Positions 13,379-20,663 of a DNA stretch of 50,050 nucleotides are shown in pieces. The stretch covers positions 1 to 50,050 of the forward strand of contig JAKAPQ010000002.1 in NCBI GenBank assembly GCA_021806945.1. Reading direction: 5' to 3'. The stretch is from a bacterium (GTDB lineage Bacteria > Vulcanimicrobiota > Vulcanimicrobiia > Vulcanimicrobiales > Vulcanimicrobiaceae). The position numbers and the translations under genes were made by a program. The notes under the pieces are model-generated. The model ran no database searches and was not told where the DNA came from. It saw nothing but the letters and a program-made list of their open reading frames with translations. The stretch's first letter is position 1. Each line of letters opens with the position of its first letter.

Positions 13379-14503
13379 ATGAAAAAAATGGAGAACTTGT
13401 CCGCCATTGATCTGTTCTGCGGTTGTGGTGGCATCTCGTCAGGCTTAAGGCGCGCAGGGCTCGACGTTATCGCCGGTCTCGACATGTGGGAAGACGCGCT
13501 GGAGACCTACGCTAATAATTTTCGAAAGTCGCTAACAATCAAAGCGGATCTCGCTCAGCTAAGCACGCGAGCGTTCATGCGGGAGGTTGGTTTGCGAAAA
13601 GGTGAATTGTTCCTATTAGCGGGCGGACCGCCGTGCCAAGGGTTCTCAAAAAATGTACCGCGCAAGAACCGGTTTCTAGAAGACCCGCGCAATCTTCTCG
13701 TCAACTCGTTCTTGGACTACGCGGAGGCTTTAAGGCCTCAAGTTGTTCTGATGGAGAACGTCGCAGAGTTTAAGAACGGGTTCGATCAAGCCTTCACCGA
13801 GGAGATCGAAAACCGGCTCGGTGGCCTCGGGTACCACGTCCACCACGCTGTATTGACCGCTCACGAATACGGCGTACCGCAGCGGCGCCGGAGAGCGTTC
13901 TTCCTCGCGACAAAAGAGAAAATTACTCAGCCTTTTCCTCGGGCCACGCACGGTGATGCCGCGGCCGCACCTTCACTATTCCCGCTCGCCCCGTTCGTCA
14001 CGGTCTGGAATGCGATCGGCGACCTCCCAAGCCTCAAACACGGCGAATCATACGAAAACAAGCCGTATAGGAGGAAGGCATTTTCGGAGTTCCAGACGCG
14101 CGTTCGCGGCTCGAATGACCTAATCATGAACCACGTCGCCCGAAAGCTGCAAGCAACCCAGTACGCCAGATTGTCGTCGATCGAGCCGGGTCAGGGCATC
14201 AAGAATCTTCCGCACCATTTGCGACCGAAGGGCGGTTACAGCGGCGCCTACGGCCGCCTGACGAAGGAGATGATTGCGCCGACAATAACGCGATGGGTTT
14301 TTCACCCTGGGTCAGGCCGTTACGGGCACCCTGTGGACCTGCGACTGATAACGATGCGAGAGGCGGCAAGACTGCAAGGCTTTCCCGACGATTTTGTGTT
14401 CGCCGGGACGTACATCCAACAGGCTCATCAGATCGGCAATGCCGTGCCTCCGCTCCTTGTCGAAGTGATCACTGGTCATCTCCTGCGCCAGATGCGCTCG
14501 TAG
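13379..14503 (+). CDS. DNA (cytosine-5) methyltransferase
   Basis: The 374-residue enzyme has the ordered C5 motifs: I IDLFCGCGGISSG (10-22), IV GGPPCQGFS with catalytic Cys86, VI MENV (125-128), VIII QRRRRAFF (169-176), a variable target-recognition region (about 210-310), IX LRLITMREAARLQGFP and X QIGNAVPP. It transfers a methyl group from SAM to C5 of cytosine in a specific DNA site. ATG 13379 was chosen; ATG 13388 is also possible. It converges on, and overlaps by 35 bases, the putative nuclease gene. With the controller and Vsr genes it forms a type II restriction-modification cassette. The target sequence cannot be read from the protein. Confidence 0.95.
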   Translation: MKKMENLSAIDLFCGCGGISSGLRRAGLDVIAGLDMWEDALETYANNFRKSLTIKADLAQLSTRAFMREVGLRKGELFLLAGGPPCQGFSKNVPRKNRFLEDPRNLLVNSFLDYAEALRPQVVLMENVAEFKNGFDQAFTEEIENRLGGLGYHVHHAVLTAHEYGVPQRRRRAFFLATKEKITQPFPRATHGDAAAAPSLFPLAPFVTVWNAIGDLPSLKHGESYENKPYRRKAFSEFQTRVRGSNDLIMNHVARKLQATQYARLSSIEPGQGIKNLPHHLRPKGGYSGAYGRLTKEMIAPTITRWVFHPGSGRYGHPVDLRLITMREAARLQGFPDDFVFAGTYIQQAHQIGNAVPPLLVEVITGHLLRQMRS

Positions 14504-15257
14504 GTCCGGCGGTCGTGATAGCGGTGTCGTCCAAACTCTCAAGCCATCCCATCAGTTCCTCCAACTTGATCTTGGTGGTCGGCAGGTTGAAATCGATTCT
14601 ATTTGGATCGCCAAGGGCCGGCCACCAAGCCTTCTCATTATTGAAGTGAAGTTGATTCTCCGAATACCATGAAAACCAGCGAACTCTTTTTTGATCGTAA
14701 GCAGCTAGCGAAGGTTGTTGATCCTTGTTAGCGTTTGTTCTTGCTTCGGACCATTCCCACGTGAAATTCTCTGGGTGGAAGAGCACTAGCGAAGCCATTG
14801 TGACTAAGGGGCGCTCGAAATACGTCGCGGTGTTATTGGGATTAACAACCAGGCGAGCATAGCCTATCTCGTTTAAGTCGTATCGATCGAGACTCTCCCT
14901 CGCGTGTTTGTTGCAGAACGCAATGATCTCGTTGCCAACCTCTTGGGCAGCGGCCGGGGATTTTCTAGCGTCCGTTCTTTTCTGCCCGGCGTTTTCGATC
15001 TTAGCGCGTTTCCAGGTTACCGGCGTAGCCAGCTTTGTACTCTTGACCTGCCAACCGAAGTGGTTCTTCCTGTCGATAACGTCCACAAAGTCGTACGTCC
15101 GGAGGACCTCCGCCTCGGGTCCACGCGCTATCCCAAGAGTCGCCTCCATCACCGAGCCGGGGATGCTGTTCGCAGGACTAAATGGAAGTTGATGGTAGCG
15201 CGTAATCAACTCGGCTATTCGTTTAAGCGTGGCGACATCGGAGATAAGGCTAGCCAC
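14469..15257 (-). CDS. Putative type II restriction endonuclease
   Basis: The 262-residue protein has no family I can name. A PD-(D/E)XK-like core is visible as TYDFVDVID followed by FGWQVKST (D59 ... Q70-V-K72), the variant in which the second acidic residue is Gln, with E38 upstream as a possible extra ligand. The gene lies between the C5 methyltransferase and the controller HTH gene. It overlaps the controller stop by 8 bases and starts at GTG within it, the usual C-then-R arrangement of controlled type II systems. Cleavage of the unmethylated cognate site is the inferred role. Confidence 0.7.
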   Translation of the reverse strand: MASLISDVATLKRIAELITRYHQLPFSPANSIPGSVMEATLGIARGPEAEVLRTYDFVDVIDRKNHFGWQVKSTKLATPVTWKRAKIENAGQKRTDARKSPAAAQEVGNEIIAFCNKHARESLDRYDLNEIGYARLVVNPNNTATYFERPLVTMASLVLFHPENFTWEWSEARTNANKDQQPSLAAYDQKRVRWFSWYSENQLHFNNEKAWWPALGDPNRIDFNLPTTKIKLEELMGWLESLDDTAITTAGPTSASGAGDDQ

Positions 15258-15501
15258 GTGCGATTTCCTCGGCTTCGCACAGGAGCACGGATGGCGAGAC
15301 TTTTAGCGCTTTCGCGAGCGCGGCGATGGCCTTCAGGGACGCGGATTTTCGCCCACGCTCCAGGTCGCTAACGTAGGTTCGATGAAGGCCGCTTAGGTGG
15401 GCAAGTTCTTCCTGAGAGAGCGCGCGAACTTGCCGGCGACGGCGCACGACCTCTCCCAGCGCGATCTGAAGCGGATCATCCCGGCTTCCCTCGGCTTTCA
15501 T
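15250..15501 (-). CDS. Controller (C) protein of the restriction-modification system
   Basis: From ATG 15501 this is an 83-residue, all-helical Cro/CI-type HTH protein: LGEVVRRRRQVRALSQEELA then HLSGLHRTYVSDLERGRKSA and LKAIAALAKALKVSPSVLL. The length and the phrase LSGLHRTYVSDLERGRKS are typical of C proteins such as C.AhdI, which activate the nuclease gene after a delay and repress the methyltransferase. The longer frame to 15540 would run over the proposed operators and is less likely. A minus-strand TATTGT just before the ATG suggests a leaderless message, common for C genes. Confidence 0.85.
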   Translation of the reverse strand: MKAEGSRDDPLQIALGEVVRRRRQVRALSQEELAHLSGLHRTYVSDLERGRKSASLKAIAALAKALKVSPSVLLCEAEEIARG

Positions 15502-15549
15502 CAGACAATAGAGTACGTGAGGGCCAACACGGCCGTCCACAGACTATAG
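15502..15549. promoter_or_regulatory. Controller-vsr intergenic region with two box candidates
   Basis: CAGACAATAG (15502-15511) directly abuts the controller ATG and CAGACTATAG (15540-15549) lies one base before the vsr ATG. The starts of the two words are 38 bases apart. The region is the only space between the divergent genes, so both promoters must lie here. Together with the copy at 13368, three boxes in one cassette make a regulatory role probable. Confidence 0.6.
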
Positions 15550-15550
15550 C

Positions 15551-15991
15551 ATGAGCAATACAAGCGAGAAGAGATCGAAGGTCATGCGCTCCATTAAGCG
15601 ATCCGGGACGAAGCTGGAGTCGCAGTTCGAATGCGTCCTTCGCGCAGTGTGCCTTGCAGACTTTGAGCGACAAGTTAGATCTTTGCCCGGGACGCCGGAT
15701 TTTGTTTTTCGCGACCTTCAGGTCGCGCTTTTCATCGACAGTTGCTATTGGCACGCCTGCCCTGAGCACTTACGGATGCCGGCAACCAACCAAGAATATT
15801 GGGCAGAAAAAATGCGACGCAACGCCGAGCGGGACGCCCGCCAAGCAACCGAGTTGGCTGCACTCGGCTGGCGCGTGGCGCGCGTTTGGGAGCACGAACT
15901 GAAGAGCGAGGAGGTCCTGAAGAAAAGGCTTTCCGGCGTCCTTGCTACTCGTGCGCCGCAAAGGAGTAGCCAACCCCGGCCTCAGTCTTGA
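15551..15991 (+). CDS. vsr: Very short patch repair endonuclease (Vsr)
   Basis: The 146-residue protein matches Vsr: KRSKVMRSIKRSGTKLE at the start, GTPDFVF (D50), VALFIDSCYWHACPEH (D63, zinc and catalytic His/Cys region), EYWAEKMRRNAERD and the ending ALGWRVARVWEHEL. Vsr nicks 5' of the T in T:G mismatches created by deamination of 5-methylcytosine at the cognate methylated site. Its presence fits the neighbouring C5 methyltransferase. It starts one base after a controller-box candidate. The last 47 bases overlap the convergent winged-helix gene. Confidence 0.93.
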   Translation: MSNTSEKRSKVMRSIKRSGTKLESQFECVLRAVCLADFERQVRSLPGTPDFVFRDLQVALFIDSCYWHACPEHLRMPATNQEYWAEKMRRNAERDARQATELAALGWRVARVWEHELKSEEVLKKRLSGVLATRAPQRSSQPRPQS

Positions 15992-16370
15992 TAGTCCAAT
16001 TGTGCTGTCCCGATTCCGACAGCTTCCGCCGGATGTTCTTTATATGCGTATAGAGCGTCCGAGGGGCCTGTCCTGGAACCGCCGCCCTCAACGTCTCGCG
16101 TGGCACCACGGTGTTGGGCGTGGAAGCCAGTCGCCCGAAGATCGCCTTCTCCTGGGGCGTCATTCTGGCCTTTGACGCGAGGGCGTCAATCTGGTCTTGT
16201 GGCAACTTCAACGTCCTGTCTCCGGCTGGGATTGTGATTCCAAGGGGGTTTCGGCACCTTGCCTGGCTGGCCTCGGTTCCTCTAAATCTGAGGTTATGAA
16301 ACTCCGTATGGGACGTCGGGTGGGGCCAGGTGGGGCCGAAAGAAGTGGGGCCGAAAGAAGGCTTCGGCAT
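15945..16370 (-). CDS. Stand-alone OmpR/PhoB-type winged-helix DNA-binding protein
   Basis: From ATG 16370 (GAGGA site just upstream) it has about 141 residues. The C-terminal 90 residues have the winged-helix pattern of response-regulator effector domains: LTPQEKAIF-like MTPQEKAIFGRLASTPNTVV, then RTLYTHIKNIRRKLSE and IKTEAGVGYSF. No receiver domain is present, so it is not phosphorylation-controlled in the usual way. It converges on and overlaps vsr. It may regulate island genes; targets are unknown. Confidence 0.75.
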   Translation of the reverse strand: MPKPSFGPTSFGPTWPHPTSHTEFHNLRFRGTEASQARCRNPLGITIPAGDRTLKLPQDQIDALASKARMTPQEKAIFGRLASTPNTVVPRETLRAAVPGQAPRTLYTHIKNIRRKLSESGQHNWTIKTEAGVGYSFAAHE

Positions 16371-16612
16371 CGGATCCTCGGCGATCACGCCGGAATGGCG
16401 GTATGGTAACGGCGAGATTATCTTGACCCCGCCGGCACGATTAAACTGACCGTGCGCCGGGAGACCGGCAAGGAAGATGGAGTGAAAGTCTCTGACGATA
16501 AAGACATAGATTACATTCCGCACGTCGCGCGCGCAATATACTCGCATTTCCATAATCCACCGCCGGACGTGGGCGGCGGCGCGGCGGGGCTGATTTTACT
16601 CGCTTTGCGGCC

Positions 16613-16700
16613 TCGGTGGCCACCCAAAATGTACCACCCATGGCCAGTTGAAAGTGTGCCAGGGGTCGGTGGCCACTTTTCGGCCTGAAAATGTACCACC
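16613..16700. repeat. IS21-type terminal repeats, left end
   Basis: TCGGTGGCCAC (16613-16623; 16666-16676) and AAAATGTACCACC (16626-16638; 16688-16700) each occur twice in direct order upstream of istA. IS21 ends commonly carry such repeated transposase-binding units. Confidence 0.7.
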
Positions 16701-16721
16701 GATGAGTTGACCAGCCCGGGC

Positions 16722-17588
16722 ATGCCAGGGCGGCGTCGCAAGATGCCGTTTATGAACCGACTGAGCATGGACGAACGACAATCGATCATCGGGCTGCTGC
16801 GCCTGAAATGGCCAGAGCGGCGGATCGCGCGGGAAACCGGCTTTCACCGGGCGACGATCCGGCGCATCGCGGCCGGGCTGGCCGCCGAGTCCTCAAAACG
16901 TACCAGCCCCAGCGAAGTGGCCACCGACCCAAACCCCGCCAGGATGCTGGCCAGGGTCGTCGTCGCCGAGCACCCCGATCCAAAAGATACCCTGGCTCCC
17001 GAAGTGCCCGCCGGCTCGCCGCGATCGCGCAGCGCCTGCGAGCCGTATCGCAGATTCATCGAGGCAGAGGCCGCCAAGGGCCGTAACGCGGTGGCGATCT
17101 ACCAGGATCTGGTCGAGCACCACGGCTACCACGGCGCCTACAACGCGGTCAAACGTTTCGTCGGCAAACTGCGGCCGCGCGATCCGAAGATCAGTTGCCG
17201 GTCCGAAACCGGGCCGGGGCAAGAAGCGCAGGTCGACTACGGCGAAGGCGCGCTAACTCGTCACCCGCAAACCGGAAAATACCGCCGGCCGCGGCTGTTC
17301 GTCATGAAGTTGGGCAACAGTCGCCGCGCGTTTCGCAAGGTTGTCTGGAACTCGTCGACCGAGGTGTGGTGCAGACTGCACGAAGAGGCCTTTGCGAAGC
17401 TCGGCGGCCCGCCGCACACGATTCGCCTCGACAACCTCAAAGAAGGCGTGATCAAGCCCGACATCTACGATCCACAGCTCAACCCGCTGTACGTCAAGAT
17501 GCTGGAGCACTACGGCGTGATCGCGCTGCCATGCCGCCCGTATGCGCCCGATCTCAAGGGCGTGCCGGCCAGTATGTTCTCGGGATAA
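16722..17588 (+). pseudogene. istA: IS21 transposase IstA, C-terminally truncated
   Basis: An N-terminal HTH (LSMDERQSIIGLLRLKWPER then RRIARETGFHRATIRRI) precedes the catalytic region with the first Asp in EAQVDYGEG and the second in TIRLDNLKEGV, then CRPYAPDLKG. IstA normally continues past this with the catalytic Glu and about 200 more residues; here homology ends at DLKG (about 17567) and the frame closes at 17588. The enzyme is therefore inactive, and its IstB partner is missing. The start is uncertain; ATG 16722 was chosen over the upstream TTG. Confidence 0.8.
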
Positions 17589-17625
17589 AGCCGTGCGCGA
17601 CAGCGAACTCGTTGTACTTCTCGCT

Positions 17626-18237
17626 CTAGACGGCGGTTTTGCCGGCGCGTGAGACGACGGCCGTTTTGAGATTGTCAACGAGCACCTCGCCGGGCACGCC
17701 GCCGAAGAAGGCAAACGCACGCCGATGGCAGTCCAGCCAGGTCAGCATCTGCATGTCGGTGGTAAAGCGCACGAAGAGCGCGCGCGACCGCGCCATCACG
17801 GCGACGAAGACGTAGAGATTGACGCGATGGCCGCCCCGGTCGACGGCGCCCAGATCGCCCCAATCGACCTGCATCTGCTGGCCGGGACGCACGAAGAACC
17901 GCCGTTCGGCCGGTTGCGGTTTGCGGCGCAGCGGCTGGAGGTACTCCTTGAGCACGGTTCGGCCGCCGCCGTAGCCGAGGAGCTGCAGTTCATCGAAAAT
18001 CCGCTCGCCGGTCCAGAGCGACTTGACCGGATCGGCCAGCCAGGCGGCGATCGTATCGGCGTAGGGGCCGAGTTTGAGGTCCTTGGGGCGGCGGCGCTTG
18101 CCGGTGGGGGCCGTGGGGCTGCGCAACGCGCGGCGGACGGCGTTGCGCCTGACGCCGCGCAGGACGGCGATCTTGCGGATGCTCAGGCCCTGCATCCGTA
18201 GGGTATGAACGTCCCTCCAGCGCTCCGAACGGGTGAT
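17626..18237 (-). pseudogene. istA: Second IS21-type IstA, truncated, different subgroup
   Basis: The protein shows MQGLSIRKIAVLRGVRRNAV (N-terminal HTH), then QQMQVDWGDLGAV (first Asp) and GEVLVDNLKTAVVSR (second Asp). It ends just after this, before the catalytic Glu. The normal start appears to be at 18235-18237, where AAGGAAGGAG precedes ITRSERWRDVHTLRMQGLSI in frame, but the codon there is ATC. Sequence identity to the plus-strand IstA is low, so two different IS21 elements met here. Confidence 0.75.
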
Positions 18238-18323
18238 GGCGAGCTCCTTCCTTGGCGGTGCTATTCACATCAGCCCGTATTCGGGGGATCTCGTCCCCCT
18301 CGGGCAACCGGCTCGGCTCGGAG

Positions 18324-18372
18324 GTGGGTCCGCCTTATCCCGGCGGAAGTGGGTTCACCTTAACGCGGCGGC
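18324..18372. repeat. IS21-type terminal repeats, right end
   Basis: Two adjacent 24-base direct repeats (18324-18347, 18349-18372), both of the form GTGGGT.C.CCTTA..CGGCGG, lie outside the minus-strand istA and mark the outer end of the second IS21 remnant. Confidence 0.65.
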
Positions 18373-18428
18373 GACACCTAAACTGCAGCCTTAGAAGGTC
18401 AACGATTTCATCGCCGAACTGGAAGGCG

Positions 18429-19139
18429 ATGGCGGTGCCCCACAAACCCGGTAGCGGCTTTTCATTGCTGCGCGCTGGAGAAAGCGCGAGAGAGTTGCTC
18501 ATTGGCGTCGGAGCTGGCTTGATCGCGACGGCCCTTTGGCCGGCCGCGCCTCGCGTGTTCGGTGCGATCAATCCGGCGCTTGCGGCCATGGTGGAACCGA
18601 TCGTGGCGGTGCCATGGTGGCTCTCACTGCCAGCGTTGTTCTTCGCCGTCTTCGGCGTCGTGAGTTTGGTACAAAAAGGCCGCGGAGCGATAATCTCGGC
18701 GCGCGTGGCACAAACCGTTGAGCCCGCGAACGACGGAATGCTTGAAGTGGATCTGCGTAGCGCCGGTGGGGTGGCCTTAATGAAGAGCATGATGTCGCCG
18801 CAACTGTGGGTGTATCCGCGCATCACTAGCTTTGCACCGTATCCGCTGCGCGTAACGCACCTCACGGCAAAGCTGTCCTTCGGACAGCTGAGCCTAAAAC
18901 TCATGCTGGACCAGCCCTTTACGATCGAGCCTCGCTCAACGAGGAACGACGTCTGTTTATCTGATACGCCCGACACCGACAAAGTCGCGAAAATCGTGGA
19001 TTTTATCGACGGGCCAAATGCCGCCGGAAAAATTCTGTACGTGTACATCGCGATCACGTGCGAGTCTCTGGGTGGCACGATCGATACGTCCATCGCAGTC
19101 GAGCGCGGAGAGCCCGAGATCAGAACCATAATCCGTTAG
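18429..19139 (+). CDS. Hypothetical protein with two membrane helices
   Basis: GGAAGG precedes ATG 18429. The 236-residue product has two hydrophobic segments (about 20-45, LLIGVGAGLIATALW, and 60-80, WLSLPALFFAVFGVVSLV), then a soluble C-terminal domain rich in beta strands. I do not recognise it. It lies between the IS21 remnants and the integrase and may be a cargo gene of the island. The two-helix-plus-soluble-domain layout is reminiscent of small defence-associated membrane proteins, but no specific motif supports that. Confidence 0.55.
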   Translation: MAVPHKPGSGFSLLRAGESARELLIGVGAGLIATALWPAAPRVFGAINPALAAMVEPIVAVPWWLSLPALFFAVFGVVSLVQKGRGAIISARVAQTVEPANDGMLEVDLRSAGGVALMKSMMSPQLWVYPRITSFAPYPLRVTHLTAKLSFGQLSLKLMLDQPFTIEPRSTRNDVCLSDTPDTDKVAKIVDFIDGPNAAGKILYVYIAITCESLGGTIDTSIAVERGEPEIRTIIR

Positions 19140-19201
19140 CTTGCCCGGGCCCGCAAGTTGGAGCGATTCGCGCGTAAGGGAGACGAGCGCACGCGGAAAC
19201 G

Positions 19202-19540
19202 TCACGGGACCTTTCCCCACGTAACCACGTTCCCTTCATAGCTAATCAGCACCGCGCGATACGGCGCGATATCGGGCGTCATTTGCCCTAGAGCGTTCAT
19301 GCTGGCAGTAAACGAGCCGCGCGCGTCGGTTATTGCGAGAATAAGAAGGTCCGGCATAACCGGGTATGTCAACGCCTTCTGCTTCTTCCGGTACAGAACA
19401 GTCGATACGATCGGGAGCATGCCCAAAGGATCGAACCACCCGGCGTCGGTGCGAATCTCAACGAGGCCGCCAGCCAGATCGGCGACGTAAACTTTCGCCC
19501 CATGCGCCGTGAGGATTGGGAGCCGGGCGTCCTTCAGATG
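19202..19540 (-). pseudogene. Gene remnant, C-terminal part of an unknown protein
   Basis: An open minus frame reads LTAHGAKVYVADLAGGLVEI, then WFDPLGMLPIVSTVLYRKKQ and ends VLISYEGNVVTWGKVP. The composition is that of a real protein, but no proper start is present and the frame runs into the remains of the integrase near 19540. It is probably the 3' end of a cargo gene cut by a deletion that also removed the N-terminal half of the integrase. Confidence 0.4.
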
Positions 19541-19942
19541 AATCAGTCGATATCGCGCCCGACGTCATCGCCGTCCTCAAAACGCAACGCGTGACGCTCA
19601 ACGCCAGGCGCTACCGTGAGCCGCTCGTGTGGCCCAATCTCCAGGGGCAGCCACTGTGGCCTTCTGGCTTCTATCGGCGCTCGTTCCTCCCGGCGCAAAA
19701 GGCCGCCGGAATCCACCCGCCGGTGACCTTCCACGACCTCCGTCACACCCACCACATCTCCTGTTGCATGGCGTCAACATCAAAGTCGTGAGCGAGCGAC
19801 TGGGGCACGCCGGGGTTGCGATCAAGCTCCAAATCTACGCGCACGTCCTGCCCTCCATACAGCAGGAGGTCGCGAGCGTGATAGGACGGGTGCTCACGCA
19901 TGCTCCGGATCAGGCGGCGCTCGCGGGGGTATTACGGGGGTA
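19540..19942 (+). pseudogene. int: Tyrosine recombinase/integrase, truncated and frameshifted
   Basis: One frame carries VDIAPDVIAVLKTQRVTLNA, PLVWPNLQGQPLWP and FHDLRHTHH (the catalytic HxLR). A second frame, after a one-base loss near 19752-19760, carries LLLHGVNIKVVSERLGHAGV then the Tyr region QIYAHVLPS. Both belong to the catalytic C-terminal domain of phage-type integrases. The N-terminal and core-binding domains are missing. It lies beside tRNA-Val(CAC), which fits an integrase that used this tRNA as attB. Confidence 0.85.
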
Positions 19943-20002
19943 AAGAAAAAAACGAACCGCCGGGCGCCGGGACAAGATCGTCGGGAAAGCCTGATTTTTC
20001 AA
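19925..20002. promoter_or_regulatory. Candidate integrase arm-type sites, right end
   Basis: GGGGGTA occurs at 19925-19931 and 19936-19942 and GCCTGATTTTTCAA at 19989-20002. All are repeated just inside the left end of the island in mirrored order around the att core, as arm-type sites of a tyrosine recombinase would be. Confidence 0.45.
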
Positions 20003-20018
20003 GGGTTTTCACCTGGGA

Positions 20019-20067
20019 GGGATGGTGGGCACGGTTGGGATCGAACCAACGACCCTCCGCGTGTGAA
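20019..20067 (-). repeat. Right attachment repeat
   Basis: These 49 bases are identical to 6493-6541. They comprise the 3' half of the intact tRNA-Val(CAC) up to the anticodon loop. The match ends exactly where the island junction occurs on the left. Confidence 0.92.
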
Positions 20068-20097
20068 GCGGATGCTCTCCCACTGAGCTACGCGCCC
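20023..20097 (-). tRNA. tRNA-Val (CAC)
   Basis: The reverse strand gives acceptor GGGCGCG/CGTGCCC, anticodon stem TCCGC/GCGGA with loop TTCACAC (anticodon CAC), T-arm TTGGTTCGATCCCAA, discriminator A and genomic CCA. This is the integration site of the 13.6-kb island; the gene stays intact because the island end restores its 3' half. Confidence 0.95.
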
Positions 20098-20191
20098 ACG
20101 ACCATCGGCCCAGCTCGCCGATACGAGGTCGGCGAGTCCGCCCATTTTACCTTACTAGGCGCCAGCTGTCCAGCCGCGAATATCTCGACCC

Positions 20192-20623
20192 ATGCTGGAA
20201 GGATTCCCGTTGACGACCCGCTTTTCGATCCCGTTTGCCGACATCGACATGATGCAGCACGTGAACAACGTTGCATATATTCGATGGGCCGAAACTATGC
20301 GCGCGGAATACCACGCCCAAGTCATGAAAACTCCGATAAACGGCGATCGCGGCATGATCCAGGCGACGATAAACTTCACCTACGAGCGGCAACTCGTCTA
20401 CCGCGAAAGCGTCGCCATCGGCATAAGAATCCCGCGGGTCGGCAACAAGTCCTTTGATTTTTACTACGAGATTTGGAGCGTAACGCACGGCTATCGGGCC
20501 GCGCACGGCATAACGACGATGGTCGCATACGACTTTGTCCATCGGCGCACGACAGAGATTCTCCCCGATTGGCGCACCGCAATCGCCGCGTACGAGGCCG
20601 GCCCTGCGCACGAGTATATCTAG
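20192..20623 (+). CDS. Hotdog-fold acyl-CoA thioesterase (4HBT family)
   Basis: The 143-residue hotdog protein has FADIDMMQHVNNVAYIRWAE, the 4-hydroxybenzoyl-CoA thioesterase motif in which the Asp of F.D.D..QHVNN is catalytic, followed by a central helix and VYRESVAIGIRI. It would hydrolyse an acyl-CoA in the cytoplasm; the chain type is not evident. GGAAGGA lies after ATG 20192 and six bases before an in-frame TTG (20210), which may be the true start. Confidence 0.85.
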   Translation: MLEGFPLTTRFSIPFADIDMMQHVNNVAYIRWAETMRAEYHAQVMKTPINGDRGMIQATINFTYERQLVYRESVAIGIRIPRVGNKSFDFYYEIWSVTHGYRAAHGITTMVAYDFVHRRTTEILPDWRTAIAAYEAGPAHEYI

Positions 20624-20663
20624 CAGGGTTGCGCCGAACCGGCATACGGAGTACAACAGAGCC

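Larger units (their letters stand above)
16591..18386. mobile_element. Two truncated IS21 elements fused tail to tail
   Basis: The left outer end has paired terminal repeats (TCGGTGGCCAC at 16613 and 16666; AAAATGTACCACC at 16626 and 16688). The right outer end has two direct 24-base repeats beginning GTGGGT (18324, 18349). Both are IS21-like multiple terminal repeats. Two istA genes point inward and both are cut at the 3' side; no istB remains. A deletion between two converging IS21 copies explains this. Confidence 0.65.
6493..20067. mobile_element. Genomic island integrated in tRNA-Val(CAC)
   Basis: A 49-bp sequence at 6493-6541 is repeated exactly at 20019-20067. It covers the 3' half of tRNA-Val(CAC), from the anticodon loop through CCA, plus four flanking bases. 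The intact tRNA is at the right end, with its 3' side facing the island, and a degenerate tyrosine integrase gene lies 76 bases inside. This is the classic arrangement of a tRNA-targeted integrative element. Contents are toxin-antitoxin genes, a HEPN-motif protein, a restriction-modification cassette and many transposon pieces. The integrase is truncated and frameshifted, so the element is probably no longer self-mobile. Confidence 0.9.
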
